A DNA stretch of 64,000 nt from the NCBI RefSeq assembly GCF_016811235.1, contig NZ_JAFBID010000016.1:32773-96772 (forward strand), in the 5' to 3' direction. The notes beneath the pieces were generated by a model. That model searched no databases. It was not told the DNA's origin and saw only the letters and a list, made by a program, of their open reading frames with translations. Positions 1-8,733 of the stretch are shown piece by piece. The DNA comes from Microvirga arabica. GTDB lineage: Bacteria; Pseudomonadota; Alphaproteobacteria; Rhizobiales; Beijerinckiaceae. Numbering within the stretch: position 1 is the stretch's first letter; every line of letters begins with the position of its first letter. The position numbers and the translations under genes are program-made.

Positions 1-1361
1 CGCCAGGACGGAGCCGTGACGCTGACGCGCTCGCCAGCGCCCTGCACCTGGAACCCGAGCTTCTTCAGAATGTCCTCGGATTCCGAGGGCTTCACGTCGA
101 GACCCGACAGGCGCGGAACCTCCGAATAGGGGAAGTCGATCACGCGCGTCGCCTCCGGTACCTTGCCGGCGATCACGGCCTCGCTCGCCTCGCCGCCGCA
201 GAGGTCGATGACCATCTGCGTGGCGAGATCGAGACCGGGCACCGTGAAGGCCGGGTCGACGCCGCGCTCGAAGCGGTAACGGGCATCGGTGATGATCCCG
301 AGCTTGCGGCCGGTCTGGGCGATGTTGAGCGGATCCCACAGGGCGGACTCGATCAGCACGTCCGTGGTGCCCTCGTCCGAGCCGGAATGCTCGCCGCCCA
401 TGATGCCGCCGATCGATTCAACGCCATTGTCGTCGGCGATCACCACAATGCTCGGATCGAGCTTGTAGGTGCGCGTGTCGAGGGCCAGCACCTCCTCGCC
501 CTCCTTCGCCCGACGAACGGTGAGGTTGCCCTTCACCTTCTTGAGGTCGAACACGTGGAGCGGGCGACCGCGATCGAAGGTGATATAGTTGGTGATGTCC
601 ACCAGCGCATTGATCGGGCGAAGCCCGATGGCGAGCAGGCGGCGCTGCATCCATTCAGGCGACGGGCCGTTCTTCACGCCGCGCACGAGGCGAAGCGCGA
701 AGGCCGGGCAGAGCTTCGCGTCCTCGTCCGAGAAATCGAGCGTCACGGAGACCGGGCAGGCCCCCTTGCCCTGAACAGGCGCGACAGCATCACCCTTGAG
801 GGTGCCGAGGCCGGCGGCCGCGAGATCGCGGGCGATGCCGTGGATCGACGTGCAATCCGGGCGGTTTGGCGTCAGGTTGATCTCGATCACCGGATCATCG
901 AGCCTAGCGTAAGATGCATAAGCCTGACCCACCGGCGCATCTTCTGGCAGGTCGATGATGCCGTCGTGATCGTCGGAGATCTCGAGCTCGGAGCCTGAGC
1001 ACAGCATGCCCTTGCTCTCGACGCCCCGGATGGTGCCGACGCCCAGCGTGATGTTCTTGCCCGGAATGTAGGTGCCGGGCGGCGCGAACACGCTCTTCAT
1101 GCCGGTGCGGGCGTTGGGCGCGCCGCAGACCACCTGGATCGGGTCGCCTTCGCCCGTATCGACCATGCACACGCGCAGGCGATCGGCATTGGGGTGCTGC
1201 ACGGCGGAGATCACATAGGCGACCTTGTAGGGCGCCAGCGCCTTCGCCTTGTCCTCCACGCCCTCGACCTCAAGGCCGATGCGCGTGAGCGTCTCGACGA
1301 TCTCGTCGAGGGAGGCCGAGGTGTCGAGGTGATCCTTCAGCCAGGAGAGGGTGAATTTCAT
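1..1361 (-). CDS. pheT: Phenylalanine--tRNA ligase beta subunit (5' part; C-terminus beyond the window)
   Basis: Beta chain of the alpha2-beta2 enzyme that charges tRNA-Phe in the cytoplasm. About 453 codons are present; the gene runs off the left edge. The N-terminus begins [14 protein letters not shown] and continues into the tRNA-binding OB-fold (GLEVEGVED, then [19 protein letters not shown], about residues 40-150). The B3/B4 editing region follows ([23 protein letters not shown]). The start ATG lies 12 nt downstream of the pheS stop, so the two are co-transcribed. No frameshift is visible. The family is about 800 residues, so roughly 40 percent lies outside the window. Confidence 0.96.
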   Translation of the reverse strand, partial: MKFTLSWLKDHLDTSASLDEIVETLTRIGLEVEGVEDKAKALAPYKVAYVISAVQHPNADRLRVCMVDTGEGDPIQVVCGAPNARTGMKSVFAPPGTYIPGKNITLGVGTIRGVESKGMLCSGSELEISDDHDGIIDLPEDAPVGQAYASYARLDDPVIEINLTPNRPDCTSIHGIARDLAAAGLGTLKGDAVAPVQGKGACPVSVTLDFSDEDAKLCPAFALRLVRGVKNGPSPEWMQRRLLAIGLRPINALVDITNYITFDRGRPLHVFDLKKVKGNLTVRRAKEGEEVLALDTRTYKLDPSIVVIADDNGVESIGGIMGGEHSGSDEGTTDVLIESALWDPLNIAQTGRKLGIITDARYRFERGVDPAFTVPGLDLATQMVIDLCGGEASEAVIAGKVPEATRVIDFPYSEVPRLSGLDVKPSESEDILKKLGFQVQGAGERVSVTAPSW

Positions 1362-1373
1362 GATAGCTCTCCC

Positions 1374-2456
1374 TTAGGAAGTCAGGCCGCTGACGAGGCT
1401 CGGGATGTCGAGCGGGCGGAAACCATAGTGGTTCAGCCAGCGCACATCGGCTTCGAAGAAGGGGCGCAGGTCCGGCATGCCGTATTTCAGCATGGCGATG
1501 CGATCGATGCCCATGCCCCAGGCAAAGCCCTGATACTCATCCGGATCGAGCCCGCAATTGCGCAGCACGTTCGGATGAACCATGCCGCAGCCGAGGATCT
1601 CGAGCCAGTCCGTGCCCTCGCCGAAGCGGATTTCGCCGCCCTTGCGCGAGCACTGGATGTCGACTTCGGCCGAAGGTTCGGTGAAGGGGAAGAACGACGG
1701 CCGGAACCGCATCTTCACTTGGTCGACCTCAAAGAACGCCTTGCAGAACTCCTCCAGGATCCACTTGAGATGCGCGATGTTGGCCTGCTTGTCGATGACG
1801 AGGCCTTCCACCTGGTGGAACATGGGCGTGTGGGTCTGGTCCGAGTCGTGCCGATAGGTCCGCCCCGGAATGATTACCCGGATCGGCGGCGCCTTGGACG
1901 TCATCGTGCGGATCTGGACCGGTGAGGTGTGCGTACGCAGCACCTTGCGCTCACCCTTCTCGTCGGGGGCGAGGAAGAAGGTGTCGTGCATCTCGCGGGC
2001 CGGATGACCCTCGGGGAAGTTCAGCGCCGTGAAGTTGAGATAGTCGGTCTCGATATCCGGCCCCTCGGCCACGGAGAAACCCATATCGGCGAAGATCGCC
2101 GTCAGTTCCTCGATCACCTGGCTGATCGGGTGGATGCGGCCGCGGGACTCAGGCGCTTCGGGCACCGGCAGGGTCACGTCGATGCGCTCGGCGGAGAGCC
2201 GGGCTTCGAGGGCCGCCTCTCCGAGCGTCTCTTTCCTGGCAGCGATTGCGCCTTGAATCTTGTCGCGCAGGCCGTTGATGAGCGGGCCGCGTTCTTTCCG
2301 CTCCTCGGGCGTCATGGAGCCGAGGGTCTTCAGCAGTTCGGAAACGGAGCCCTTCTTGCCGAGCGCGGACACGCGCACGGATTCAAGAGCCGCCTCGTCG
2401 CCGGCGGCTTCGACCTGGGTGAGCAGGTCACGTTCGAGATGGTTGAGATCGGTCAT
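1374..2456 (-). CDS. pheS: Phenylalanine--tRNA ligase alpha subunit
   Basis: Catalytic alpha chain of phenylalanyl-tRNA synthetase, 360 aa, the usual length. It starts [15 protein letters not shown]; a longer reading adds 28 residues without family character and was rejected. An N-terminal coiled-coil precedes the class II aminoacylation core with motif 2 ([11 protein letters not shown]) and motif 3 ([10 protein letters not shown]) near the C-terminus. It sits between rplT and pheT in the conserved order infC-rpmI-rplT-pheS-pheT. A strong hairpin in the 190-nt gap behind rplT may uncouple the synthetase genes from the ribosomal genes. Confidence 0.97.
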   Translation of the reverse strand: MTDLNHLERDLLTQVEAAGDEAALESVRVSALGKKGSVSELLKTLGSMTPEERKERGPLINGLRDKIQGAIAARKETLGEAALEARLSAERIDVTLPVPEAPESRGRIHPISQVIEELTAIFADMGFSVAEGPDIETDYLNFTALNFPEGHPAREMHDTFFLAPDEKGERKVLRTHTSPVQIRTMTSKAPPIRVIIPGRTYRHDSDQTHTPMFHQVEGLVIDKQANIAHLKWILEEFCKAFFEVDQVKMRFRPSFFPFTEPSAEVDIQCSRKGGEIRFGEGTDWLEILGCGMVHPNVLRNCGLDPDEYQGFAWGMGIDRIAMLKYGMPDLRPFFEADVRWLNHYGFRPLDIPSLVSGLTS

Positions 2457-2601
2457 CGGTCCCTGGCCAGATGCAAGCGCCAAATTCAGGCGCCTTGAGT
2501 GAGGCGCGGCGCGGGAACCGTCAAGTCGTCCGAGCCGCAAAAAGGCAACCGACAGCGTGAGAGCCGTCAGCGCGGGTGGTCTCGGAGAAGGGGGAGGAAG
2601 G

Positions 2602-2628
2602 CGGTGCGGCTGAAAGCCAGCCGCACCG
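2602..2628 (-). terminator. Hairpin between rplT and pheS (terminator or attenuator-like)
   Basis: Perfect 10-bp stem (CGGTGCGGCT against AGCCGCACCG) with a 7-nt loop, just downstream of the rplT stop. On the minus strand it is followed by a C/T-rich tract rather than a clean T-run, so termination may be partial. I could not find a Phe-rich leader peptide that would make it a classical phe attenuator. Confidence 0.5.
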
Positions 2629-2646
2629 AGAGCTTAGTCTATCCGA

Positions 2647-3015
2647 TTAGGCGGCCTGCTGCGGCAGGGCGGCCTTGGCGCGCTCCACGTAAGCGGCGAA
2701 AGCCGCCGGCTCGTGGATGGCCAGCTCGGACAGGACCTTGCGATCGACCTCGATCCCAGCCTTGCCGAGACCGTCGATAAATCGGGAATAGGTCATGTCA
2801 TGCATGCGGACCGCAGCGTTGAGGCGCTGGATCCAGAGAGCGCGGAACGTGCGCTTCTTGTTGCGACGGTCGCGCGTCGCATACTGCATGCTCTTCTCGA
2901 CCGCCTGCTTGGCAATGCGGATCGTGTTCTTGCGGCGGCCGTAGAAGCCCTTGGCTGCCTTGAAAACCTTCTTGTGCTTGGCGTGGGCGGTAACGCCCCG
3001 TTTGACGCGGGCCAT
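2647..3015 (-). CDS. rplT: 50S ribosomal protein L20
   Basis: Assembly protein of the large subunit, 122 aa (family about 118). Starts [23 protein letters not shown], very basic, with the conserved [18 protein letters not shown] and [14 protein letters not shown] segments. It follows rpmI by 41 nt. In other bacteria L20 represses its own operon by binding the leader mRNA; hairpins in the leader ahead of rpmI could serve this here (inference). Confidence 0.98.
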   Translation of the reverse strand: MARVKRGVTAHAKHKKVFKAAKGFYGRRKNTIRIAKQAVEKSMQYATRDRRNKKRTFRALWIQRLNAAVRMHDMTYSRFIDGLGKAGIEVDRKVLSELAIHEPAAFAAYVERAKAALPQQAA

Positions 3016-3056
3016 GGAAAAACTCCTTCAAAATCCGGGATGTGGGAAGAACCGTC

Positions 3057-3257
3057 TCAGCCGTTGGGCAGGAAGTACTTCTTCACGTTGTAGGCATCAC
3101 CCTCGAACATGGTCGTGGTGCCGCGCAGGTTGCGGATCTGCTTGTTGGTCCGCTTGATCATCCCGTGGCGCTTGCCGGCCTGGGCGTAAACAACCTTGCC
3201 GGTGCCAGTGATCTTGAAGCGCTTTTTCGCGCCCGACTTCGTCTTCAGCTTGGGCAT
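3057..3257 (-). CDS. rpmI: 50S ribosomal protein L35
   Basis: Large-subunit protein, 66 aa, the usual length. Starts [22 protein letters not shown], with the conserved [18 protein letters not shown] segment. A GGAGAG ribosome-binding site precedes the ATG. It is the middle gene of infC-rpmI-rplT; a 200-nt structured gap separates it from infC. Confidence 0.98.
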   Translation of the reverse strand: MPKLKTKSGAKKRFKITGTGKVVYAQAGKRHGMIKRTNKQIRNLRGTTTMFEGDAYNVKKYFLPNG

Positions 3258-3334
3258 TTGGCTCTCCTTTGGACAGGCTTCGGAAGCGGCTTAAACCGCC
3301 CTTCGGCCTTTTCATTGCTGCATTGAGCAAAACA

Positions 3335-3399
3335 AACCGCCACGGCAGCCCTAACAGCCGGGCGGTTCGATGAAGGCGGCCTTATGACAGAAGGCCGCC
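3335..3399 (-). promoter_or_regulatory. Two adjacent hairpins in the infC-rpmI intergenic leader
   Basis: One stem pairs AACCGCC (3335-3341) with GGCGGTT (3361-3367), with an inner CGGC/GCCG. A second is a perfect 9-bp stem, GGCGGCCTT (3375-3383) against AAGGCCGCC (3391-3399), with a 7-nt loop. There is no T-run, so a simple terminator is unlikely. Position matches the L20 autoregulatory leader of other bacteria, but the structure was not compared with a covariance model. Confidence 0.4.
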
Positions 3400-3458
3400 C
3401 TAAAAGCAATGGCCGCCGGTGCCCCGACGGCCATGAAATTTCTTGTCTGGAGAGGTCC

Positions 3459-4001
3459 TTAGCGCGGAGCCAGGACCATGACGACCTGACGGCCCTCGAA
3501 GTTCGGCTCCATCTCGACCTTGGCGATATCGCCCACGTCCGACTTGACCCGGTCCAGAACCTTCAGTCCGAGGGACTGGTGGGCCATTTCGCGACCGCGG
3601 AAGCGCAGGGTGATCTTCACCTTGTTGCCTTCCTCGAAGAAGCCCTTCATGGCCTTCATCTTGACCTCGTAGTCGTGGTCATCGATGCCGGGACGCAGCT
3701 TGATTTCCTTGACCTCGACCGTCTTCTGCTTCTTGCGAGCCTCGGCGGCCTTCTTCTGCTCCAGGAAGCGGAATTTGCCGTAGTCGAGGATCTTGCAGAC
3801 GGGAGGGGTGGCGTTCGGCGAGATCTCCACGAGATCGAGGCCTGCCTCTTCGGCAACCTTCAGGGCATCGAAGAAGGCCATCACGCCCCGGTTCTGCCCC
3901 GTATCGTCGATCAGCTGTACTTCGCGAACACCGCGAATGTCTCGGTTGGCGCGCGGTCCGTCCTTCTGCGGCACCGGCATGGCTCTCATTGGTCTGCGAA
4001 T
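3459..4001 (-). CDS. infC: Translation initiation factor IF-3 (ATT start)
   Basis: Initiation factor that binds the 30S subunit and checks start codons; 180 aa as called. N-domain runs from about residue 18 ([13 protein letters not shown]) through [25 protein letters not shown], then a Lys/Glu-rich linker, then the C-domain ([30 protein letters not shown]). The first ATG in frame (3989) has no properly spaced ribosome-binding site, but the ATT at 4001, four codons earlier, sits 9 nt behind AGGAG. Non-AUG starts that make IF-3 autoregulate are known from Escherichia coli infC. First gene of the infC-rpmI-rplT-pheST block. Confidence 0.93.
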   Translation of the reverse strand: MRRPMRAMPVPQKDGPRANRDIRGVREVQLIDDTGQNRGVMAFFDALKVAEEAGLDLVEISPNATPPVCKILDYGKFRFLEQKKAAEARKKQKTVEVKEIKLRPGIDDHDYEVKMKAMKGFFEEGNKVKITLRFRGREMAHQSLGLKVLDRVKSDVGDIAKVEMEPNFEGRQVVMVLAPR

Positions 4002-4115
4002 GGCTCGTATCTCCTGTTAAGGGCTAGGTTGAGGACCGGAGATCCAGGGGACCCCTGCTGTGCATGCTCAGCCTTGCCACGAATGATTCGACATTTCGCG
4101 CAAACGCGCGGGAAG

Positions 4116-5360
4116 TCAACTTGTTCTATGGGTAAAACGGCCCTCAAGAAGCGCGGAATAAACATCCAGCGTGCCGGAGACCATGCGCTCGAGCGAGAAA
4201 TGACGCTCCACATGGGCCCGGGCCCTGGCACCCAGGGCGATTCTCGCGCTCGCCCCAAGACCGAGGGCAGCACCGACCGCCTCGGCCAGCGCGTTCGCAT
4301 CGCCGGCGGGGATGCGCCAGCCCGTCCGCTCGTGCGGCGGCACGGCCGGGGGCGACAGCACCGTCTCCGGCACGGCTCCGAGATCGGAGACGACCACCGG
4401 CGTCCCCATGGCCTGAGCCTCCACGGCCGACCGGCCGAAGGCCTCCGGCTCGGTGGACGGCACGGTCACGACGGACGCCGCCAGGAAGGCGGCCGGCATG
4501 TCGGTGCAGTGGCCGACCCGGCGCACGATGCCCTTCAGCCTCTTCGCCTCGATCAGGCTGTCGAGATCCTTCACATAGGATTCCCTCCCCTGCGGGTCGC
4601 CGGCAAGAATATAGGCGACATCGGTCAGGCCTGCGTCGCGCAGATTGGCGGCCGCTTCGATCAGCACCTTCTGGCCTTTCCAGCCCGTCAGCCGGGCGGC
4701 GAGCAGCACCACCCGCTCGTGGGGCGCCACCTCCCAGGCCTTGCGCAAAGCCTCGATCCGTTCCGGCGCCACGGCGTTCGGAGAGAACACGGCGAAATCC
4801 GTGCCCCGGTGGAGCACACGGATGCGCTCGCCGGCCTGGGGGTAGACCGAGCGGATCAGCTCGCCCGTGTAGTGGGAATTGGCGATGACCGCATCGCCGC
4901 GGGCCATCACCGAATTGTAGAGGACCTTTACCGAGGAGCGGCCGGAATAGCTGCCGTGGTAGGTGGTCACGAACGGGATGTTGAGCGATCGCGCGGCGCC
5001 CAGGCCCACCCAGGCCGGTGCCCGCGAGCGGGCATGAACGAGGGCAACCCGCTCGTCGTGGCAGATCCGGGCGAGCTTGCGCACGTTGACGAGCATGGAG
5101 AACGGGTTCTTCGATGCCGCCGGAAAGGGAATCCAGATGCCACCCTTGGTCTGGAGCTCGCCCACCAACCGGCCGCCCTCGGTTGCGACCAGTGCCCGCG
5201 CGCCGGCATGGACCAGCCCCTCGGCGATATCCACAGTGGTGCGTTCCGCCCCTCCCGCTTCCAGTTCGGGGACGATCTGAAGAATAGTCCGGCCCGCCAG
5301 CGGGTGCACGTGAGAGGACGGGAACGCCATCCCTCCGCCGGGTCGCGATGAAAAACTCAC
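4116..5360 (-). CDS. Glycosyltransferase family 4 protein
   Basis: Predicted GT-B fold sugar transferase for a cell-surface glycan, 414 aa. The N-terminal acceptor domain opens with ILQIVPELEAGGAERTTVDIA (Gly-rich loop). The C-terminal domain has VVLLAARLTGWKGQKVLIEA and the nucleotide-sugar EX7E motif in STEPEAFGRSAVEAQAMGTPVVV. The called start is GTG; an ATG ten codons in (5330) is an alternative. No sugar-biosynthesis genes are adjacent, so donor and acceptor are unknown. It is transcribed away from the divergent hydrolase gene. Confidence 0.85.
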   Translation of the reverse strand: MSFSSRPGGGMAFPSSHVHPLAGRTILQIVPELEAGGAERTTVDIAEGLVHAGARALVATEGGRLVGELQTKGGIWIPFPAASKNPFSMLVNVRKLARICHDERVALVHARSRAPAWVGLGAARSLNIPFVTTYHGSYSGRSSVKVLYNSVMARGDAVIANSHYTGELIRSVYPQAGERIRVLHRGTDFAVFSPNAVAPERIEALRKAWEVAPHERVVLLAARLTGWKGQKVLIEAAANLRDAGLTDVAYILAGDPQGRESYVKDLDSLIEAKRLKGIVRRVGHCTDMPAAFLAASVVTVPSTEPEAFGRSAVEAQAMGTPVVVSDLGAVPETVLSPPAVPPHERTGWRIPAGDANALAEAVGAALGLGASARIALGARARAHVERHFSLERMVSGTLDVYSALLEGRFTHRTS

Positions 5361-5453
5361 GGAAGTCAGAGCCTTCTCAAAAATCGTCCGACAGAATCGT
5401 CCGAAAGAATCCTATATGACGCTTGCTTCAAAGCAGTTGAGGATGAGTTAACC

Positions 5454-6209
5454 ATGCCGCAAAGCGTCACGGTCGGACAGGATGCCCGCTCCATCGCCGT
5501 TCTCGCCCGGGAGGGCAAAGGCCCGCCTGTGGTCTGGCTCGGAGGCTTCAAGTCGGACATGCGGGCCACCAAGGCGACCGCCCTCGACGAATGGGCCGAG
5601 CGGAACGGCCGCGCCTTCGTGCGGTTCGATTACAGCGGCCATGGCGGATCGGGCGGCGCCTTCGAGGAGGGCACTATCTCCCGCTGGCTTGAGGATGCAC
5701 TTGCCGTCATCGAGCACTTTGTCCGGGAGCGGCCGATTCTCGTCGGCTCGTCGATGGGCGGCTGGATCAGCCTCCTGGCGGCCCGCCATCTGATGGAGAA
5801 GCGGCCGGATCTCGCCCCGGCCGGCATGGTGCTGATCGCCCCGGCCGTGGACATGACCGAGCGGCTGATGTGGAGCCGATTCCCCGAGGATCTGAGGCGG
5901 AGCATCCAGGAGACAGGCGTCTTTCACCGCCCATCCGCCTACTCCGATGATCCCTACCCCATCACCCTGAACCTGATCGAGGACGGCCGCCGCCATCTGC
6001 TTCTCGACCGGCCGATCCAGACCGGCTGCCCGGTCCATATCCTGCAGGGGATGGAAGATCCCGATGTCCCCTGGAGCCATGCGCTGGAATTGGTGGAGCA
6101 CCTGCCAGGGGACAGCGTATCGCTGACGCTGATCAAGGATGGTGATCACCGGCTGTCCCGACCGGAGGACATCGAGCGGCTGATCGCAGCGGTTGCGGCA
6201 ATTGCTTGA
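5454..6209 (+). CDS. Alpha/beta hydrolase
   Basis: Serine hydrolase of 251 aa. The nucleophile elbow GSSMGG puts the catalytic serine at about residue 100, the acid is probably in GMEDPDVPWSH (about 200), and the histidine is in GDHRLSRPEDI (about 232). The oxyanion-side strand WLGGFKSDM is near residue 30. The layout resembles the small esterase/thioesterase group that includes ABHD10-type proteins, but the substrate is unknown. GAGG precedes the ATG. Direct repeats of ATCGTCCGA with AGAATC lie in the divergent promoter region. No signal peptide, so cytoplasmic. Confidence 0.85.
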   Translation: MPQSVTVGQDARSIAVLAREGKGPPVVWLGGFKSDMRATKATALDEWAERNGRAFVRFDYSGHGGSGGAFEEGTISRWLEDALAVIEHFVRERPILVGSSMGGWISLLAARHLMEKRPDLAPAGMVLIAPAVDMTERLMWSRFPEDLRRSIQETGVFHRPSAYSDDPYPITLNLIEDGRRHLLLDRPIQTGCPVHILQGMEDPDVPWSHALELVEHLPGDSVSLTLIKDGDHRLSRPEDIERLIAAVAAIA

Positions 6210-6226
6210 GAAGAGAGGTGGTGAGC

Positions 6227-6493
6227 CTAATGCAGGCTCACCATCGTCAGATCATGCGCCCAGGCATTGGCCACGGCAGCGTCGTGGTTGTCGGTCAGCA
6301 GGATAGGCTCGCCGCTGGCGGACAGGAGCGCGAACAGCCGCATGCCGGGCTGAAGCTTGGGAGCCTGGGGAAACAGCCGGGCAACCTCGTCGGACTCGAT
6401 CGGCTTAACATAAGCCATCTGGCCCAAGCCCAGGGTGGCGAGCTCGGACACATCGAGGGCCGGCTCGTAATGGTTCTTGATCTCGAAGTTCAT
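6227..6493 (-). CDS. DUF1150 family protein
   Basis: Small protein of 88 aa starting MNFEIKNHYEPALDVSELA, with the conserved LGQMAYVKPIESDEV segment and a C-terminal block ALLSASGEPILLTDNHDAAVANA. The ATG at 6493 was chosen because AAGGAG lies 6 nt before it; the ATG two codons earlier would abut that site. It lies 25 nt behind the Hsp20 gene and is probably in one operon with it, an arrangement common in rhizobial genomes. Function unknown. Confidence 0.85.
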   Translation of the reverse strand: MNFEIKNHYEPALDVSELATLGLGQMAYVKPIESDEVARLFPQAPKLQPGMRLFALLSASGEPILLTDNHDAAVANAWAHDLTMVSLH

Positions 6494-6518
6494 GGACATC
6501 TCCTTGATGCGGATGCCG

Positions 6519-6953
6519 TCACACTTTGTCCGGAGCGCTGATGTCGATCTTGCGGACGATCCGCTCCGGCTCGGGCCGGACCAGATCAATCGACAACAGC
6601 CCGTTGGACAGGTCCGCGCCCATCACCTCCATGCCGTCGACAAGGAGGAAGGTGCGCTGAAATTGACGGGCGGCGATGCCGCGATGGAGGAAGTGCCTTG
6701 TCTTGTCGTCGGACTGACGTCCCCGGATGACGAGCTGGCTCTCTTCCAGGGTCACCTCCAGCTGATCCCGGGTGAAACCGGCAACGGCCAGGGTGATGCG
6801 GAGGCGCTCGGGGGCGCTTTCCGTGCGAGCCAGACGCTCGATGTTGTAGGGCGGATAACCGTCCCCTGCCGCCTTGGCGACCCGATCGAGCGCCTGCTCG
6901 ATCTCATCGAAGCCTAACAGAAACGGATGCCCGAAGGGCGACTGACGCGACAT
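6519..6953 (-). CDS. Hsp20-family small heat-shock protein
   Basis: Alpha-crystallin-type holdase chaperone, 144 aa, starting MSRQSPFGHPFLLGFDEIE. The alpha-crystallin domain covers about residues 40-130 (YNIERLARTE, LRITLAVAGFTRDQLEVTLEE, LVIRGRQSDD, FLHRGIAARQFQRTFLLVDGMEV, GLLSIDL). A GTG-started reading extends 19 residues upstream without family similarity. The 175 nt between it and argH were inspected for a rhizobial ROSE-type thermosensor; none could be recognised. Confidence 0.9.
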   Translation of the reverse strand: MSRQSPFGHPFLLGFDEIEQALDRVAKAAGDGYPPYNIERLARTESAPERLRITLAVAGFTRDQLEVTLEESQLVIRGRQSDDKTRHFLHRGIAARQFQRTFLLVDGMEVMGADLSNGLLSIDLVRPEPERIVRKIDISAPDKV

Positions 6954-7128
6954 GTTCGAAGCCCAAGGTTGGAGGCACTTCGGTTGGTTTTGAGCCCGCC
7001 GATGCGGCACTCAAGTGGCCCGGAACCGGGCCGCTGTCAGGAATATGGATATGGCGCCCGAGCCGATCAAGACCCCGGCCAAGCCGTCCTGGCAAGGGTC
7101 AGCGCTACGGTAAACGCCGCGTTTCAGG

Positions 7129-8538
7129 CTAGACCCGCTCGCGCCACCAAGCGACCTGCTCGGCCACCCGCACCGGGGACGTGCCGCCGAAGCTCGTTCG
7201 AGAGCGGACGGAGTTCTCGACGCCCAGCACGTCGTAGACCCCCTGATGGATTTTGGGCTCGACCGCCTGCATGGCCTCGAGCGGCAGTTCCTCCAGGGTG
7301 CAGCTGCGGCTCTCCGCCTCGGAAACGATGCGCCCGGTGATGTGGTGGGCGTCGCGGAAGGGGATGTTGAGGCTGCGCACGAGCCAGTCGGCCAGATCCG
7401 TCGCCGTGGAGAAGCCCGCGCCGGCCACCGCCGCCATGCGCTCCGGCACCGGCTCCAGATCCCGGATCATGCCGGTCGTGGCGGCGAGCACGATCTCGAT
7501 GGTATCCGCCGCATCGAAGACCTGCTCCTTGTCCTCCTGCATGTCCTTGGAATAGGCGAGCGGCAGACCTTTCATGACGGTGAGCAGCGAGGCGAGAGAG
7601 CCGATGACGCGGCCGGTCTTGCCGCGCACCAGCTCGGCGGCATCCGGGTTGCGCTTCTGCGGCATCATGCTGGAGCCGGTGGTCCAGCGGTCGGGGAGCT
7701 TCACGAACCCGAAGGGCGCCGACATCCAGATGATGATTTCTTCCGCAAGACGTGACAGATGCACGGCGCAGATGGCGGCGGCGGCCATGAACTCGAGCAG
7801 GCTGTCCCGATCCGAGACGGTGTCCAGCGAGTTGCGGGTCGGCCCGTCGAAGCCCATCGCCTTGGCGGTCATGTGCCGATCGATGGGGAAGGATGTGCCG
7901 GCGAGCGCGCCGGCGCCCAGAGGGCACTCGTTCAGGCGCTTGCGGGAATCGCGCATGCGGCTGCGGTCGCGGCCGAACATCTCCACATAGGCCATGAGGT
8001 GGTGGCCGAAGGTCACCGGCTGGGCGCTCTGGAGATGGGTGAAGCCCGGCATCACGGTGGCGGCATGGGCTTCGGCCTTGTCGAGGAGCGCCTTGATCAG
8101 GCTGGTGAGCTGCTCGTCCGTTCGGTCATGGGCCTCGCGCACCCAGAGGCGGATGTCGGTGGCCACCTGGTCGTTGCGGCTGCGGGCCGTGTGGAGACGG
8201 GCCGCCGGATCGCCCACGATCTCGCGCAGGCGGCTCTCCACGTTCATGTGGATGTCTTCCAGCGCCGTCGAGAAGGTGAAGGAGCCGGACTCGATTTCGC
8301 CCAGCACCCGCTGGAGCCCCTGGTGGATGGCGTCCCGGTCGCTCTCGGCGATGATCCCTTGCTTGGCCAGCATGGTGCTGTGGGCGATGGAGCCCTGGAT
8401 GTCCTGGGAAGCCAGTCGCTTGTCGAAGTCAATGGAGGCGTTGATGGCTTCCATGAGGGCGCTGGGCGAGGACGAGAACCGTCCGCCCCACATAGTGTTG
8501 GCACCGGGTTTTTTGGCTTCTTCAGACACGGGCTTCAT
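7129..8538 (-). CDS. argH: Argininosuccinate lyase
   Basis: Last step of arginine synthesis: cleaves argininosuccinate to arginine and fumarate. 469 aa, normal length. The N-terminus [27 protein letters not shown] and the fumarase/aspartase signature [12 protein letters not shown] are intact, with [13 protein letters not shown] earlier. The start at 8538 gives the family length; the longer frame adds 57 residues of non-family sequence. It diverges from the peptide importer; other arg genes are not nearby. Confidence 0.97.
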   Translation of the reverse strand: MKPVSEEAKKPGANTMWGGRFSSSPSALMEAINASIDFDKRLASQDIQGSIAHSTMLAKQGIIAESDRDAIHQGLQRVLGEIESGSFTFSTALEDIHMNVESRLREIVGDPAARLHTARSRNDQVATDIRLWVREAHDRTDEQLTSLIKALLDKAEAHAATVMPGFTHLQSAQPVTFGHHLMAYVEMFGRDRSRMRDSRKRLNECPLGAGALAGTSFPIDRHMTAKAMGFDGPTRNSLDTVSDRDSLLEFMAAAAICAVHLSRLAEEIIIWMSAPFGFVKLPDRWTTGSSMMPQKRNPDAAELVRGKTGRVIGSLASLLTVMKGLPLAYSKDMQEDKEQVFDAADTIEIVLAATTGMIRDLEPVPERMAAVAGAGFSTATDLADWLVRSLNIPFRDAHHITGRIVSEAESRSCTLEELPLEAMQAVEPKIHQGVYDVLGVENSVRSRTSFGGTSPVRVAEQVAWWRERV

Positions 8539-8632
8539 CCGATCAAGAAATATCGGGGAGCCTTTGCCACAGTTTTCCCCTTCACGCCAACCCGAAGCCC
8601 CCTGCCCGTCCTTTGGGCATGCTGCGCGATGT

Positions 8633-8646
8633 TTACCAGTTGGTAA
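8633..8646. promoter_or_regulatory. Palindrome in the argH/peptide-importer divergent region (candidate operator)
   Basis: TTACCA and TGGTAA face each other across GT, and are followed by CCAGTTAG, so overlapping half-sites of ACTGGT/ACCAGT type are present. This resembles operators bound by GntR-family regulators. It lies 88 nt before the binding-protein start and 95 nt before argH. No regulator gene is adjacent. Confidence 0.35.
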
Positions 8647-8733
8647 CCAGTTAGTAGACTCGACAGAACCTGTGTGATTTGCATTCATACGGGCGCACAA
8701 GAAGCGCACCCAGCGCTGCGAGGGAACTGGCCT

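Noticed and set aside
3384..5351. 655-codon open frame on the plus strand
   Set aside because: It lies antisense to infC and the glycosyltransferase, both with strong family motifs; its residues have no domain and mirror GC-rich codon complement.
6954..7128. ROSE-type thermosensor upstream of the Hsp20 gene
   Set aside because: No recognisable anti-Shine-Dalgarno TTGCT helix near the start; the leader could not be folded into the known pattern by eye.
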